DNA of 34,331 bases from Trachelipus rathkii (lineage: Eukaryota > Arthropoda > Malacostraca > Isopoda > Trachelipodidae). Below are positions 23,160 to 33,671 of this stretch, piece after piece (the first letter of the stretch is position 1; every line of letters starts with the position of its first letter). The notes under the pieces are model-generated. The model did no database searches, was not told where the DNA came from, and saw only the letters and a list, made by a program, of their open reading frames with translations. A program made the translations under genes and the position numbers. The DNA lies in NCBI GenBank assembly GCA_015478945.1, contig JABUQX010007459.1, forward strand, positions 1 through 34,331. The letters are read 5' to 3'.

Positions 23160-23490
23160 CTTTTTCTTAATACTAATCATCTTATATACACACTATGTAT
23201 TATTATACATGTACATACATCAATACTAACCTATGACCTTATATACTACCCTCAATACACTTATGTCAACTTATATCAAAAATGAACATTTAAACAAATG
23301 ATAAACTGAAGCAAGCTCTGTCTCTAAATTGAACTAACTGGTATATTGAATGATCACATACAAACTCACGCATATACACTTATACATACTTACTATAATC
23401 CTAAATAGTACTACTTATATTACACTCTACCATATTTATCTATAGTACATTCTTAATCATGATTTTCACTTGCCCATAGACAATTGCGAT
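23160..23490 (-). repeat. Degenerate minisatellite, second block
   Basis: CACTATGTATTATTATACAT, TATACACTTATACATACT and GCCCATAGACA (23472-23482) are reverse-complement versions of the TGTCTATGGG/GTGTATAAG words at 32.78-32.96 kb. The block lies between the AGTGCCA segment and the GC-richer island, as the inverted arrangement predicts. Confidence 0.6.
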
Positions 23491-23789
23491 TTAGGTATAT
23501 GTATATTATATAAGTAGTAGCTTATGGTATATGTTATGTCTAGTATGAGTGTTATAATTTTTTAGTAAATAATAAGGAATGCTACTTTCTTAGTAAGTGT
23601 ATATTCTAGTACGCTTGATCATAATTATAGTAAATTTGCTGATATAATTAGTTATAATGTAATTATATATTAAATTGTGAAATTGTTATTGATTTCAATT
23701 GTGGTGAATGTTAAGATGATAATTGTGAGATTGTAATTGTAAGTTTGTTATGGTGTCTGTGTATATCCTAATTATTACCGCTCATCACC
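23491..23789. other. AT/GT-rich spacer
   Basis: T/A/G-rich words such as TTGTGAAATTG and TGTGGTGAATG. No recognised feature. Confidence 0.45.
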
Positions 23790-23950
23790 GCTAGTGTGCG
23801 TACCCTAGCTGCGTTCCCCGTCCGCGTCGTTCCATAGCCAGCTGCGGACTACTCACGTCAGGTCCAAATATTTCCGCGTTTACCTCTGCCTAGCTCGCGA
23901 AGCGATTACAGCAGTAGTGACAATCTATTATTCCTACTGCGACGAATGAA
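23790..23950 (-). other. GC-richer island, degraded inverted copy of 32.37-32.6 kb
   Basis: CCCCGTCCGCGTCGTTC (23816-23832) corresponds to the reverse complement of 32457-32476. A GGTCC..AAATATTTCC..TTTACCT stretch (23861-23885) corresponds to 32398-32426. GCTCGCGAAGCG (23893-23904) corresponds to 32381-32397. It is CpG-rich by the standard of the window. GCAGTAG (23911-23917) and CTACTGC (23934-23940) form a 7-bp stem. Stops occur in the frames I read, so it is not an obvious exon. Confidence 0.7.
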
Positions 23951-25090
23951 TGAACAATATATATATATATATTTACTTCAGCTTTCATTTCCCTTTTTTA
24001 TCTAACTTCGTCTTCTTGTGCACTCTTGGTGTCATTATATTCTTTTTGCCTTATCTCTTCTACCATTTTAGTTATTAATTCTAATTTATTCTAAGCCATA
24101 TTTAAATAATTTATTAATTCTATATCTTCAGAAGATGGCAGTGTAGTTTTCCTTTTTCTTCGTTCCTGGCTATTTCTGTCCTTTAAATAATTAAGAATTC
24201 AATGTTTTTGGATTATCGCTTGGTTTCCTATTAACTTAATCATATATACCTCTGAACCGTTATTCCATAAAGACATTTGGGGAGAATATTTCTCCTTTCA
24301 CTAACCTAAGGTGATTAGTTATATGTAGCTTTATGTTTTACTGTGTGCTTTACACTGCTTTATTACTCATGAAATACTATAAAAAACGAAACTATTATAA
24401 TACGCTCTTTAATGTTTTAGTGTCGCTTTGAATAAGCCATTTCTGTAGTGATATTGTTCAGGGGTTTTATATAATTAGTTTTGTAGGACACTATATATAC
24501 CTTAATATGCATGTATAAATATAACAGTTAAATAATCTTCTAATATTAAGAGGTGTTTATCATAACATAATATTAGCAAAATAGTAATATAAATAAACTA
24601 TATGGTAAACTGTATATTATATATATAATACTTGTTTTATATAATATATTACTAAAATGTTTTAACTTTTATTGTGCACTTTTCACTCCGGTAAGGTTTT
24701 TCGGTTTTAAACTCGTTGAACCCAATCCATCGTATTTTTTTGTGCCTAGTGATAAATTCTAACCTCAATAAGGCATCTAGTGTAACTATCTATATATAGT
24801 GATAATGGTATTCTGTAACGTGCACTTTTCTAAACCTGAGTAGTTAAGTGCATTTCAATAAACATATGTCGAGCATAGAGCAGAATAATTATCTTGCTAA
24901 ACTATTATTGACCTTGTAGGTTAAGAGGTCTTTCGTTCTACTGAGAGAGAGCAATAGCAGAAAAGATGGGTGGTTAGTGCTTTTAAGTGGCCGTCTTTAT
25001 TGTTCCATTATAGTTTGGTCCTACTCTTTAGCATGTTACTGAAAGGAAAAATGATTGGGCTTTGCAGCTCTTTAACTCATGTGTATCTGT
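23951..25090. other. Inverted-arm remainder with satellite words
   Basis: Mostly anonymous DNA. CTGCTTTATTACTCAT (24355-24370) and CTTTAACTCAT (25070-25080) are reverse-complement relatives of ATGAGTTAAAGCAG in the satellite at 31.4-31.8 kb, which extends the inverted correspondence. GTGCACTTTTC occurs at 24674 and 24821. No gene was recognised. Confidence 0.5.
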
Positions 25091-25659
25091 ACATATATTA
25101 ATTCACTTATATATTGAAACAGACTGGGTTCTGCGTGTGGTGGTGGGTGGCATTTAAAGCGCTATCGAGATGTATTTTTTATATTATGATCAACTCGCTG
25201 TGTGATCACTCTTCGACTCCATTCTGGATAGAATATAAATTTATTGAATTAAATTCTGCAACATTTGTGCTCTTGATTCTAATCTTCTAAAAGATGTGAC
25301 AGTTAATATCTTTCAAGTAATTAAAATAATTATAAAATCAAAAAATAGAGTGAAATATTATTCTGACAACTAGCTTCAAGAGTCCGATTTATTTTTCGGG
25401 AAATTAAGGTAATGAAGCTAATCTGTATGAAGGTTCATTCCTGACTAGAATTTCATATATGGATTGCTTTATCTTTAAATTTTGATACATAAATCTCTGT
25501 TTTTGATGTTAACCATACGCTCTCTAGCTTTAAGAAGTACTCAACTCATATGTTCTATTATCACATAGCGTGCTCCATTTTAGACACATAACTCTCAAAT
25601 GATTTTATCCCGACTTTTAGTACGAAGTGTCTGTGGTGCTTAAGCACCTTTCCAGATAT
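25091..25659. other. Anonymous spacer
   Basis: Mixed to AT-rich DNA with a G/T-rich patch near 25126-25155. No feature was identified. Confidence 0.45.
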
Positions 25660-25960
25660 GTTCTATTTATAAATTATCTCGTGCTTTTTTTCACCCTAAA
25701 AGCTTTCTTCTTTATTTACTTATTTCTATTTTTAGTTATTATTTATTTTAATTTAATATTTCTTTTTAATATATTATATTTGATTTTGTTAATTTATACG
25801 ATCGTTTTCTATATGTTTTTGGTTATTTTAATATTCTTATTTATAGTGTTTTCACCTTTTCTCATTTATTTGTATTTTATGTCTTATTTTATTTTATTTT
25901 TATTTTTATATCCTTATTTTTATTTATATAACTCTCATTACTTAATGTCTTAATATCCTG
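25660..25960. repeat. T-rich low-complexity stretch (TTTTAT-type)
   Basis: About 300 bases dominated by TTTAT, TATTTT and TTATTT. A 108-codon frame crosses it from a GTG at 25627. Its Leu/Ile/Phe/Tyr content is what T-rich DNA gives, so I do not call it a membrane protein. Confidence 0.7.
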
Positions 25961-28379
25961 CTATCTTCATGTGCCCGTATTGTATTATTTAAATTTTTCT
26001 TTTATATTTATTTATTGATAATATAAATTATCAATTCCACTAATATTCACTAATTAACTAGCTCACTACATCATTATATTATATTATATTATAATTATAG
26101 TTTCTTAATATTATTATAATATATTATATTAATTATATTATATATATTATATACAACTTAACCATATATACACAATTATCACATTATATTATTTATATTT
26201 GATTACGCATCACCATACTAAATTTTTTACGCTACCTATAATGAGAACATTTTGGATCTTTTTTATATGAACATAACGTTTAATTTATTTAAAGATAGTT
26301 TTATTTTTATTTTTATTTATTATAATACTTAGTGTTATTTTAATTTTACATGGGCCTATTAGTTATTATATTTATTTAATGAAGCCAAATATATTACATA
26401 TTATATTATTTATATTATTTATATTATATTTATATTATTTAATATTATCCACACACACAACATCTACATATAAGCACATTCACATCAAACAACTATCATA
26501 TTATAGTTAATAAACATAAGACATAAATTCCCACTCACTTACACCATAACGTATAATTTTATTTAAAAATTTTATGATTTTTAATTTAAACCGTACATTT
26601 ATATTACTCTATATTTATATATATATTATATAATAATATAACTTAAATTATTTCAAAGTTCTTTAAAATTATCTATATATAAAATTATATATTAATTTTG
26701 AAAGCAATACACTATTTAGAATATTTAACTATGTTTAATTAATATTATATTGTTTATATACTATTTGTCTATAACTTAATCTAAGTTTTAATTCACTAAA
26801 TAAAGTTTACTCATAAAAATATTTATAAAATGAGAAAGTATTTTATTTTATAATCCATTTTACGTACTATTATAAATAGTTATAAGCTATAATAATATTT
26901 ATTATAAGTAAAGGAGTGCCTACCATAGCAACGCTATATTAAGACAAAGACTTATTCCTCTATATATATAATATATTATATAATAATTACAACCAAGCTT
27001 GCCTATATCACGTTTTTTTTGTTCTAAATTGACTTTAACTTAGTGCTTTAAACATCAATTTTAGCCATTGTAATTAATACGTTATAAGTTATAATAAAAT
27101 AATCAAAATATAAGTATTCTGTGTTTTGTCTTTTGATGTGATAACATAATGTGTAAAATTTTAAAATCATAAAAAGTTATTTTATTTACTCAATAAAATA
27201 TTATTATATATAACTATAATTATATTAATTATTTAGCTATATAGTATTTATGTTGACTAATTATAAATGGTGGAAAATATAGTTTTGTTCAATAATAACA
27301 CTTCTTGTGTCGTAATTTTCCTTTTAATTATTCCGATTTTTATTCCTTTTAGCCCACAATTATGCTCACAATTATACCATTATATATATATATCACGAGA
27401 AAACTCAAAACATAATATACTATATATATTCGACATCTCTACACCCAACGTATAATCTGACGTGTCACTGAAAAAAGCGATGTTGAAGATAATAATCTAC
27501 TTTAGTAGGCCTTAACAATTTATAGGATAATTATCACTTTATTTTGTTCCCGTAGGGCGTAATATTATGAACCTAATTCCAGGTCTAAAAATATATCTAC
27601 TATATAATTTTTCAATAACTGTGACCTTATTATTTCTTCACTTACTGGTATAAACTTTATTATATGTGGTGCTATATATATAATAACTACTGTTAATAGG
27701 TATTATATAATATTTAGTACTAAATTTGGTATAAGTAGAGCAACTTTATTTACAGCTAGAATTTTAAGCTAACCATAAATATAAGAGTTAAAAGGGTAAT
27801 TTCCAGTTATAGACTATATAGAATTCATTGTGTTAATTATAATTTTTATTATTTTTATATAAATATATTTTCAAATTTGTTCTGCTAATTGATGGATGGA
27901 TAAAGATTTTAAGTGGCAGGTAGTAAGGTATGTATTTCCTTACTTAGATGTTGTGGATCGGTGAAGTAATCCTTATCTCTATTATTGAACCTAGTCGTAT
28001 GTGATTAGTATAGTCGAGTAATATATTATTTAATTGTCTTTATTGAAAATTAAATCATTTGTTTCTTAATAAACTTGTATGATGAGAGTATAGTACTAGG
28101 TGTGTTTTATTATATCTTTTTAGTCAATTCCAAACTCATTTTTAAAATCATAAGTCTTTTTAAGGTGACTGTTTAAGTTTGTACGTATCGGTATTATTGC
28201 AACAGTTATATTCATATGATTATTGTTAATTAAAATAATTGTTTTAATTTTTAATCAATTAATATATATATGTATAATCATATTTATATAAATACTTAAT
28301 TTGAGGCATAATTATTAATTTCACTAAGAGTTAAGATAATAATAATTTTAATATTTATTTCAATTGCAAGATTTTATAG
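25961..28379. other. Anonymous AT-rich region
   Basis: About 2.4 kb without a supportable gene. TA/TTATA low-complexity patches lie at 26065-26150, 26395-26450 and 26615-26640. A CACACACAACATC patch at 26451-26463 loosely resembles the minisatellite words at 22 kb. AGTAAGG (27922-27928) and CCTTACT (27938-27944) form a 7-bp stem. A 62-codon frame at 27267-27455 resembles no protein I know. Confidence 0.45.
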
Positions 28380-28568
28380 GTAGATCACGTTGAAGCAAAA
28401 TGCAATGAGCAGCTCCGAAAGCGCTCAGGATACACCGGTGCGGAATCAACGCATGATAATACCGACGGCGTAATATTACTTATATATAACGTGTATCGCG
28501 TGAAAATATTTGGTAGCGTTGTATTTCAAAGTGGTAATAGAGGCATATACAATCCGCAGATAGGATGA
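28380..28568 (+). other. Unexplained 62-codon open stretch, possible exon or relic
   Basis: This stretch is open from GTA after an in-frame TAG to TGA at 28566-28568, without an internal ATG near its start. It sits in DNA clearly less AT-rich than its flanks. The residues start VDHVEAKCNEQLRKRSGY and are not low complexity. A T-rich run ending in TTTTATAG just upstream could be a splice acceptor, but no donor or partner exon is visible. I recognise no family, and chance remains likely. Confidence 0.25.
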
Positions 28569-30853
28569 TTATTTTAGGACATAATCTTGTCACATTGCCT
28601 AGGATGTAATATAATTATGTTTTGTTGAAATTCTGTTGTTACAAGGTATTAAAATTTTTTATAATAATTCTATAAAAAAATAAATTTAGTAATTAAATTA
28701 TTTGTTCGTGTTTCAATTCAAAAACGTAATTAGTTTTTTTTAATAAATAAAGTGTGTTGAAGTATGTGTTGAATATTTAAAAAAATTTCGTGTGATAAAC
28801 ATTCATTTACACTAAAAATTCATAAAATAGTAATCTTGATGTAGAAAACGTTAATAAGAACTATAACAATGATAAAAGAGGAGTCTGATAATGAATATTA
28901 TTATATTTTATAGGCTAAATTAATAATATGATTATTAATCCTCATTTAATTTCATACTTGTAATAGTACTCTATTTCAATAAGAGAAATTTCGGTTTTGG
29001 TTACATATGAAAGTTGATGTGGTATAAGTCATTATAATAATTTAAATAGCAATAATCGTAAAAACATGTGAGCTTTGTTTATAAATAAAAGAATTTAAAC
29101 TTTAGGAAATTGTAATTAATTAATTTAAAGAAAATAGTAGAAATAAGTTCATCAAATTACTTTCTGAAATTTTATTCACCTTTTTTTTTTGCAAATTAAA
29201 GGGTATCATAACTTATAAACATAAAGCTCTCACATAGAAATGAAAGATATATTTAATTAGCCGTGGGATAAAGAATCACTATACTTGAAAAGGGCAAAGG
29301 GTCAACGTGTGAGACTAACTTATATATAGAAATACATTTTAAATTATTTTACTGTTGAGTCGTTAGTTGTATTGAAGCATGTTTATTCAGTGCGCAGTTA
29401 TTTAAATTCTTTTTACTATAACATTATTAACCTAAAGTAATATCACAGATATTGCCCGACTACTTATATTCGGGCATAAATGAATAAAAAATCGAAGCCC
29501 AAAAAGAGGACAACAAGTACAAATGATGGCAGTGCAATACGCATCTTATGTTAGAAAAATAAAAGTTAAACAAGATGTTGGGAACAGTGGTATTAAGTAG
29601 TTCTAAATCTAAAATTAGTTAATTTTGTGATTCGATAAAAGGTAATATGTTAGAAAGGATAAAAGGGGGGAAAGTATGTTTGTTTCTATATATTTATCTT
29701 GATATATCTAATATAATTGTTATATAAGGACTATATATAATATGATAGAAAAATTAAGGGTTATATTATAAATGATGTATATATATAATAAACCTCTACA
29801 TTCATAAGAAAAAATAAGATAAGAAAAAATAAATGTAATGAGAGGTCTAGATATTCGAGTCAATATTAGGTATGACGCTATAATTGTTTGAAAAAATTAC
29901 AAATAATGAATGAATAACATGAATAGTATAATATATTCAGTAACTACAGGAATTCATTAAATAGAAAGATATTGTTAGTTGCGACCGACAGGATTCACGG
30001 GAGATAGATATAGATAGAAAGAAAATAAGTCCCAGAAAATCTTTCAAATTGATAGTAAATGTCGGATTTGTTCGGGCACTGAGGTCGCGCTTGAGGCGAC
30101 TACTTTAATTTAGGAGATTATTTATGGCTTCACGTGATCTACTTTTAATGAAGAGAGAAATAATATAATTATTATATTCATTGCTGCATATTGATAAAAG
30201 GAAATTATAATTATTCCTCATGTAAGTATATAATAAATTATATAATAAAAATTATGATATACAGTTACTGCTACATTTAACAGTCTTTAATACTGAAATT
30301 AGGATAAAATATTGTAGCTATCCAGACATTTTTAAAACGTTTACATGAATCGATTGAATTTGTTCTTGAGTTTTGGTTCTAAAAGATAATAAGAAAACAC
30401 ATGCTAAGACAAGTCAATATTATTAAAAGAATGCAAGGTAAATGTTGTTGATTAATAAGACGAATAGATGTATCGACAAAATTACAAAAATTACGGAGGA
30501 TCAATAGTAAAGAAGAGAAGCGAATATAGAGATTACTAGAAGCCGACCAAATCACGTAGAAGAAACATTGTCCTTTTACTGTTAAAGAGATTTACGGATC
30601 CAGCATGTTTCAGTTTTAAAATTAGTTAAAATATAATGTTTAATAAAATTAATAAAAATTTTTGTATAAATTATTTAAAACATCTTGATATTAGTTATAC
30701 AATTTATAAACAAGAAGTATTAACAGATAAGATGAAGTTTTTGATGTGTTATGCAATGATTATTTAATTATGAGATTTGGTAATTTTATGGTAGATAATG
30801 TAGATAGATTAGAAAGAATCCAATAAATGGTCGAGTTTGAATTAAAAAAACAT
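28569..30853. other. Anonymous AT-rich region
   Basis: About 2.3 kb. TGCCCGA (29453-29459) and TCGGGCA (29470-29476) form a GC-rich 7-bp stem with a 10-base loop. GTCGC (30084-30088) and GCGAC (30096-30100) form another. A short GATAGATATAGATAGA patch starts near 30002. No gene, RNA or array was recognised. Confidence 0.45.
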
Positions 30854-31063
30854 AAAATGTTTTTAATAAATTATACGTTTATACTTATGAGTGGGTGTGT
30901 GTGGTTGTGTGTATGGGTGTGTGTGTGTGTTGTGTGTGTGTGTGTGGTGTGTGTGTGTGGTGTGTGGATGTGTGTGTGTGTGTGTGTGTGTGTATTTGGT
31001 GTGTAAATAATAATACAATAGGCATGAAGTAAATAACACTCAGTATAAATAATAAAAATAAAT
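30854..31063. repeat. Tandem unit A of a 210-bp duplication, with (GT)n
   Basis: The unit starts AAAATGTTTTTAATAAATTA, continues ATACGTTTATA, carries a ragged GT array (about 30893-31000), and ends with AATAATACAATAGGCATGAA and GTAAATAACACTCAGTATAA. The next unit begins exactly 210 bases later. Confidence 0.85.
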
Positions 31064-31258
31064 AAAATGTTTTAATTAATTATACGTTTATGTATAAGTG
31101 TAAAGTGTGTGTGTGTGTGTGTGTGTGTGTGAGTTGTTTGTGGGTGTGTGTGATGTGTGGTGTGTGGTGTGTGTGTATGTGTTTCTAAATAATAATACAA
31201 TAGGACATGAAGTAAATAACACTAAGTATAAATAATAATAAATAAAATAAATAAAAAT
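31064..31258. repeat. Tandem unit B of the 210-bp duplication, with (GT)n
   Basis: Repeats the order of unit A: AAAATGTTTTAATTAATTAT, ACGTTTATG, a shorter GT array (about 31107-31182), AATAATACAATAGGACATGA, and AGTAAATAACACTAAGTATA. The flanking parts are over 85% alike by eye, and the GT cores differ in length and purity. Confidence 0.85.
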
Positions 31259-31340
31259 ATAAAATATAATAAAATAATAAAAAATAATAAATAAAAATAA
31301 TAAGAAAAGTATTAAAAAATATAAACTTTTCTTCTACATA
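31259..31340. repeat. A-rich AATAAA low-complexity spacer
   Basis: AATAAA and AAAATAAT words between the 210-bp duplication and the satellite. Confidence 0.7.
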
Positions 31341-31429
31341 ATCTATGAGTTCAAACTGGCACCAGATTTGAGCTTAAAGCACTAAAACATGGTTAAAAAC
31401 AGATAAACACATTTTAAGTTACAAGCGTA

Positions 31430-32130
31430 AACTGAGTTAAAGAGTAAAAGCATACTAAATCCCTTGTTGCTATGTAATGTAACACCTCTATTGATTTTAC
31501 TGATTTACTCTTTTAAGGTATGTTAATGTTAATAAATATATGAGTTAACAGAGTAAAAAGAATATGAGTTAACTAGCAGTAAAACAAATTGAGTTAAAGC
31601 AAGGTACAAGAAACAAGTAAAAAAGGCGATAACTAAGAACGACCCCTTGTTGCACTGATGTAGCACACAGAGAAGAAAACCGCTATTGGATTTACTGATT
31701 TACTGCTTTAGGTCTGTAAAAATGAGGTATATGAAAAAGAGAATAATCTGAAGTTGAAATAGCGAGATAAAACATATAAAGGGAAAGATTAAAGCAGTAA
31801 AACAATATGAGTTAAAGCAGGGGGATAAAAACAGTGAAACAAAAAGCATACTGAAGATACACCGAGTTGCAAGTAAATTTATCATATCTAATCATTTACT
31901 TTAAACTTCGGGAAAACATTCCTCAAGTTAATTTGAAATAAAATTAATGATAATTTAAATGCTAATAACTGAGAAATAGTTAAAAGCAGTAAAAAGCACT
32001 GATTAAAAGAGGAGTTAAAGCAGTAAAAGCAGGAAAAAAAAGCATACTAATCCGCTGCTAGGTGTCTAGGTAACACTAATTGATTTACTTGATTTACTGC
32101 TTTAAAAGATATGTAATGTTAATGTTTTAA
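31430..32130. repeat. Four-monomer satellite, about 195-203 bp per unit
   Basis: The landmark TTGATTTTACTGATTTACT and its variants starts at 31491, 31686, about 31877 (decayed) and 32080. AAGCATACT-type words and CTTGTTGC / GAGTTGC words keep the same period. Each unit has A-rich GAGTTAAAGCAGTAAAA words (31790-31801, 32016-32027) and the reverse complement TTTACTGCTTTA (31699-31710, 32093-32104), so single monomers can form long-loop hairpins. The minus-strand frame at 31700-31885 inside the array is not considered a gene. Confidence 0.85.
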
Positions 32131-32369
32131 TAATAAAATTTACCCGTACAATTGTAGTAAAATCAAATGTTTATATATCGACAATCCTGGTTTTTTTCTT
32201 TAATACAATTTTTAAAAAAACCCATTAAAAATTTATAATATTAAAAGTAATTAGTAAAAAATATAAGAAGAAAAAATAATGTTAATAAAAAATCGTTTTA
32301 AGTATGAAAATCAAATGAAATGACTCATAGTAAATAATATATATTAATTTCAATTCGGGGGAATATTAG
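32131..32369. other. AT-rich spacer between satellite and GC island
   Basis: A/T-rich sequence with homopolymer runs. The end (32310-32355) weakly matches the reverse complement of 23945-23990, supporting the inverted arrangement. Confidence 0.45.
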
Positions 32370-32605
32370 GCACCGAGCAGGGCGCTTCGGGGCGAGCAGG
32401 TTACGGGAAATTTGAATATTGCGGCCTGCGGGAGCAGAGCGACGGCGGAAGCGGGAGAACGATGAGGCGGACGGGGACGGGGGGCACGGGAAACGAGAAG
32501 GAATGAGACGTGGAACGGGGGACGAAACGGCGGAGTCGCACCTGCGGGTGCGCGCGGTTGACTGTCTTTGCGCGGAGGGGATGCTGGCGAAGCCTTGTGT
32601 TCAAT
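32370..32605. other. GC-rich, CpG-dense, purine-biased island
   Basis: About 235 bases of roughly 65% GC in otherwise AT-rich DNA, with about 30 CpGs. CpG is not depleted relative to base composition. The plus strand is G/A-biased (GGCGGACGGGGACGGGGGGC near 32466-32485). Both strands have open frames of 63-67 codons (32419-32610 plus, 32401-32604 minus). Such double opening is common in GC-rich DNA, and neither product is recognisable. A degraded reverse-complement copy is at 23.8-23.95 kb, so I read it as part of a repeat unit. A CpG-island promoter or exon is possible but unsupported. Confidence 0.7.
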
Positions 32606-32696
32606 TATGAGACCTACGGGGAAGACATCAAATATATAAAGCTCTGTGTCTAAATGTGTTAGGAGAAAAGGTTAGAAGAGGCTTAAGAAGAATGCT

Positions 32697-32736
32697 AACT
32701 CATAGTAGGAAAAACATCCTAGCAACTTTAATATAA
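32697..32736 (+). repeat. 40-bp direct repeat, left copy
   Basis: AACTCATAGTAGGAAAAACA followed by TCCTAGC..TTTAATATAA. It matches 33011-33050 at about 80% with two small gaps, and the pair brackets the 23-bp minisatellite. Confidence 0.7.
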
Positions 32737-32784
32737 GACACACAATAGAGCGCAAGTGTCTAAGATTAGGAGACAAGTGGTAAG

Positions 32785-32853
32785 TGTCTATGGGTGAGTG
32801 TAAGAAATGTCTATGGATGAGTGTAGAGAATGTTCTTGGGTGAGTGTAGTGTT
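32785..32853 (+). repeat. 23-bp minisatellite, three tandem copies
   Basis: Units start at 32785 (TGTCTATGGGTGAGTGTAAG..), 32808 (TGTCTATGGATGAGTGTAGA..) and 32831 (TGTTCTTGGGTGAGTGTAGT..), an exact 23-base period. Looser relatives (AAGTGTCATA, GTGTGTATAAG, AGTGTATGGATG) continue to about 32980. Confidence 0.85.
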
Positions 32854-33010
32854 GTATAGCAAGTGTCATATGAGTAAGAATGTGTGTATAAGAGTGTCAT
32901 AAGTGTATGGATGTGTATAAGGACATAGTGTTATTGTGTGTACTAGAAGTGTCATAGTGTATGTGTGATTGTGTATACTTATTATAAATAAGTTGTAAGA
33001 AAAAAAGAAT

Positions 33011-33050
33011 AACTCATAGTAGGGGAAGATCCTAGGCAGTTTTGGTATAA
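33011..33050 (+). repeat. 40-bp direct repeat, right copy
   Basis: AACTCATAGTAGGGGAAGAT followed by CCTAGGCAGTTTTGGTATAA, which begins 314 bases after the left copy. Confidence 0.7.
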
Positions 33051-33139
33051 TTTATGGATCTTATTCGGATAAACCTTGAAATAACCAATTTGGTCAGTTT
33101 AAATGCACAGGCGCTTTCTACTAGGGACTCAAGGGGAGG

Positions 33140-33330
33140 TAGAAAAAGGCTTGAAAAAAAAAAAAGGAGTGGGACTCAGTTGGCACTATGTGGCACTACA
33201 CATTTGAACACTAAACCCTGCTGGGCACTCATATTGGCACTGCATATGGCACTCATTGGAATCATTAAGGCAACTGGCATTGGCACTAGCGAAGAACACA
33301 TTGGCATAAATCACCTGGCACTCATTAAAT
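33140..33330 (+). repeat. TGGCACT heptamer cluster
   Basis: TGGCACT occurs at 33181, 33191, 33235, 33247, 33281 and 33316, with GGGCACT at 33223 and TGGCATT or TGGCATA at 33275 and 33302. An A12 run (33154-33165) with GGCTTG precedes it. A 95-codon frame crosses the cluster but has no recognisable domain. The same words occur reversed at 22.79-22.88 kb. Confidence 0.75.
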
Positions 33331-33485
33331 ACTTACTATAGAATAACTAGAGAAAACACTGATAGAGAACGAAATCACTCAGATACTTGCTTAAGGTAAT
33401 AATAAGGCGGAACAGAAGATAATCAAAGCCAACCGAAAAAAAAGGCTAACAAAAGAAGAAAGTGTCAAAAAAAAGTTACAAAAAT

Positions 33486-33671
33486 GCCAAAAATTAGATA
33501 ACCACTGGAATAAAAAAGGGTTGAACAGAGGTAAATATTTAGCGTTTCATCAAAATTGTCCCATGGAAGACCAACAGGGTTGGCCAGATAAAAAAAAATG
33601 TAGAGGACTGCAAGAAAAATTAAGGGATGAGCAAAAAAATTAGGGTGGGCCAAAATTAGACCCATGGAAGA
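33486..33671 (+). repeat. Spaced repeat with CAAAATT..CCCATGGAAGA core, block 1
   Basis: Core copies start at 33486 (GCCAAAAATTAGATAACCAC), 33551 (CAAAATTGTCCCATGGAAGA) and 33650 (CCAAAATTAGACCCATGGAA). The sequence before each is A-rich, and before the last it is TTAGGGTGGG. The spacing of 65-100 bases is irregular. Confidence 0.7.

Noticed and set aside
25627..25953. 108-codon hydrophobic frame resembling a multi-pass membrane protein
   Set aside because: The DNA is T-rich low complexity, which forces Phe/Leu/Ile/Tyr. It opens with GTG and no homology was recognised.
32401..32610. Overlapping genes on both strands of the GC island
   Set aside because: Long double-open frames are expected when stop codons are rare in GC-rich DNA. 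Neither frame has a recognisable domain.
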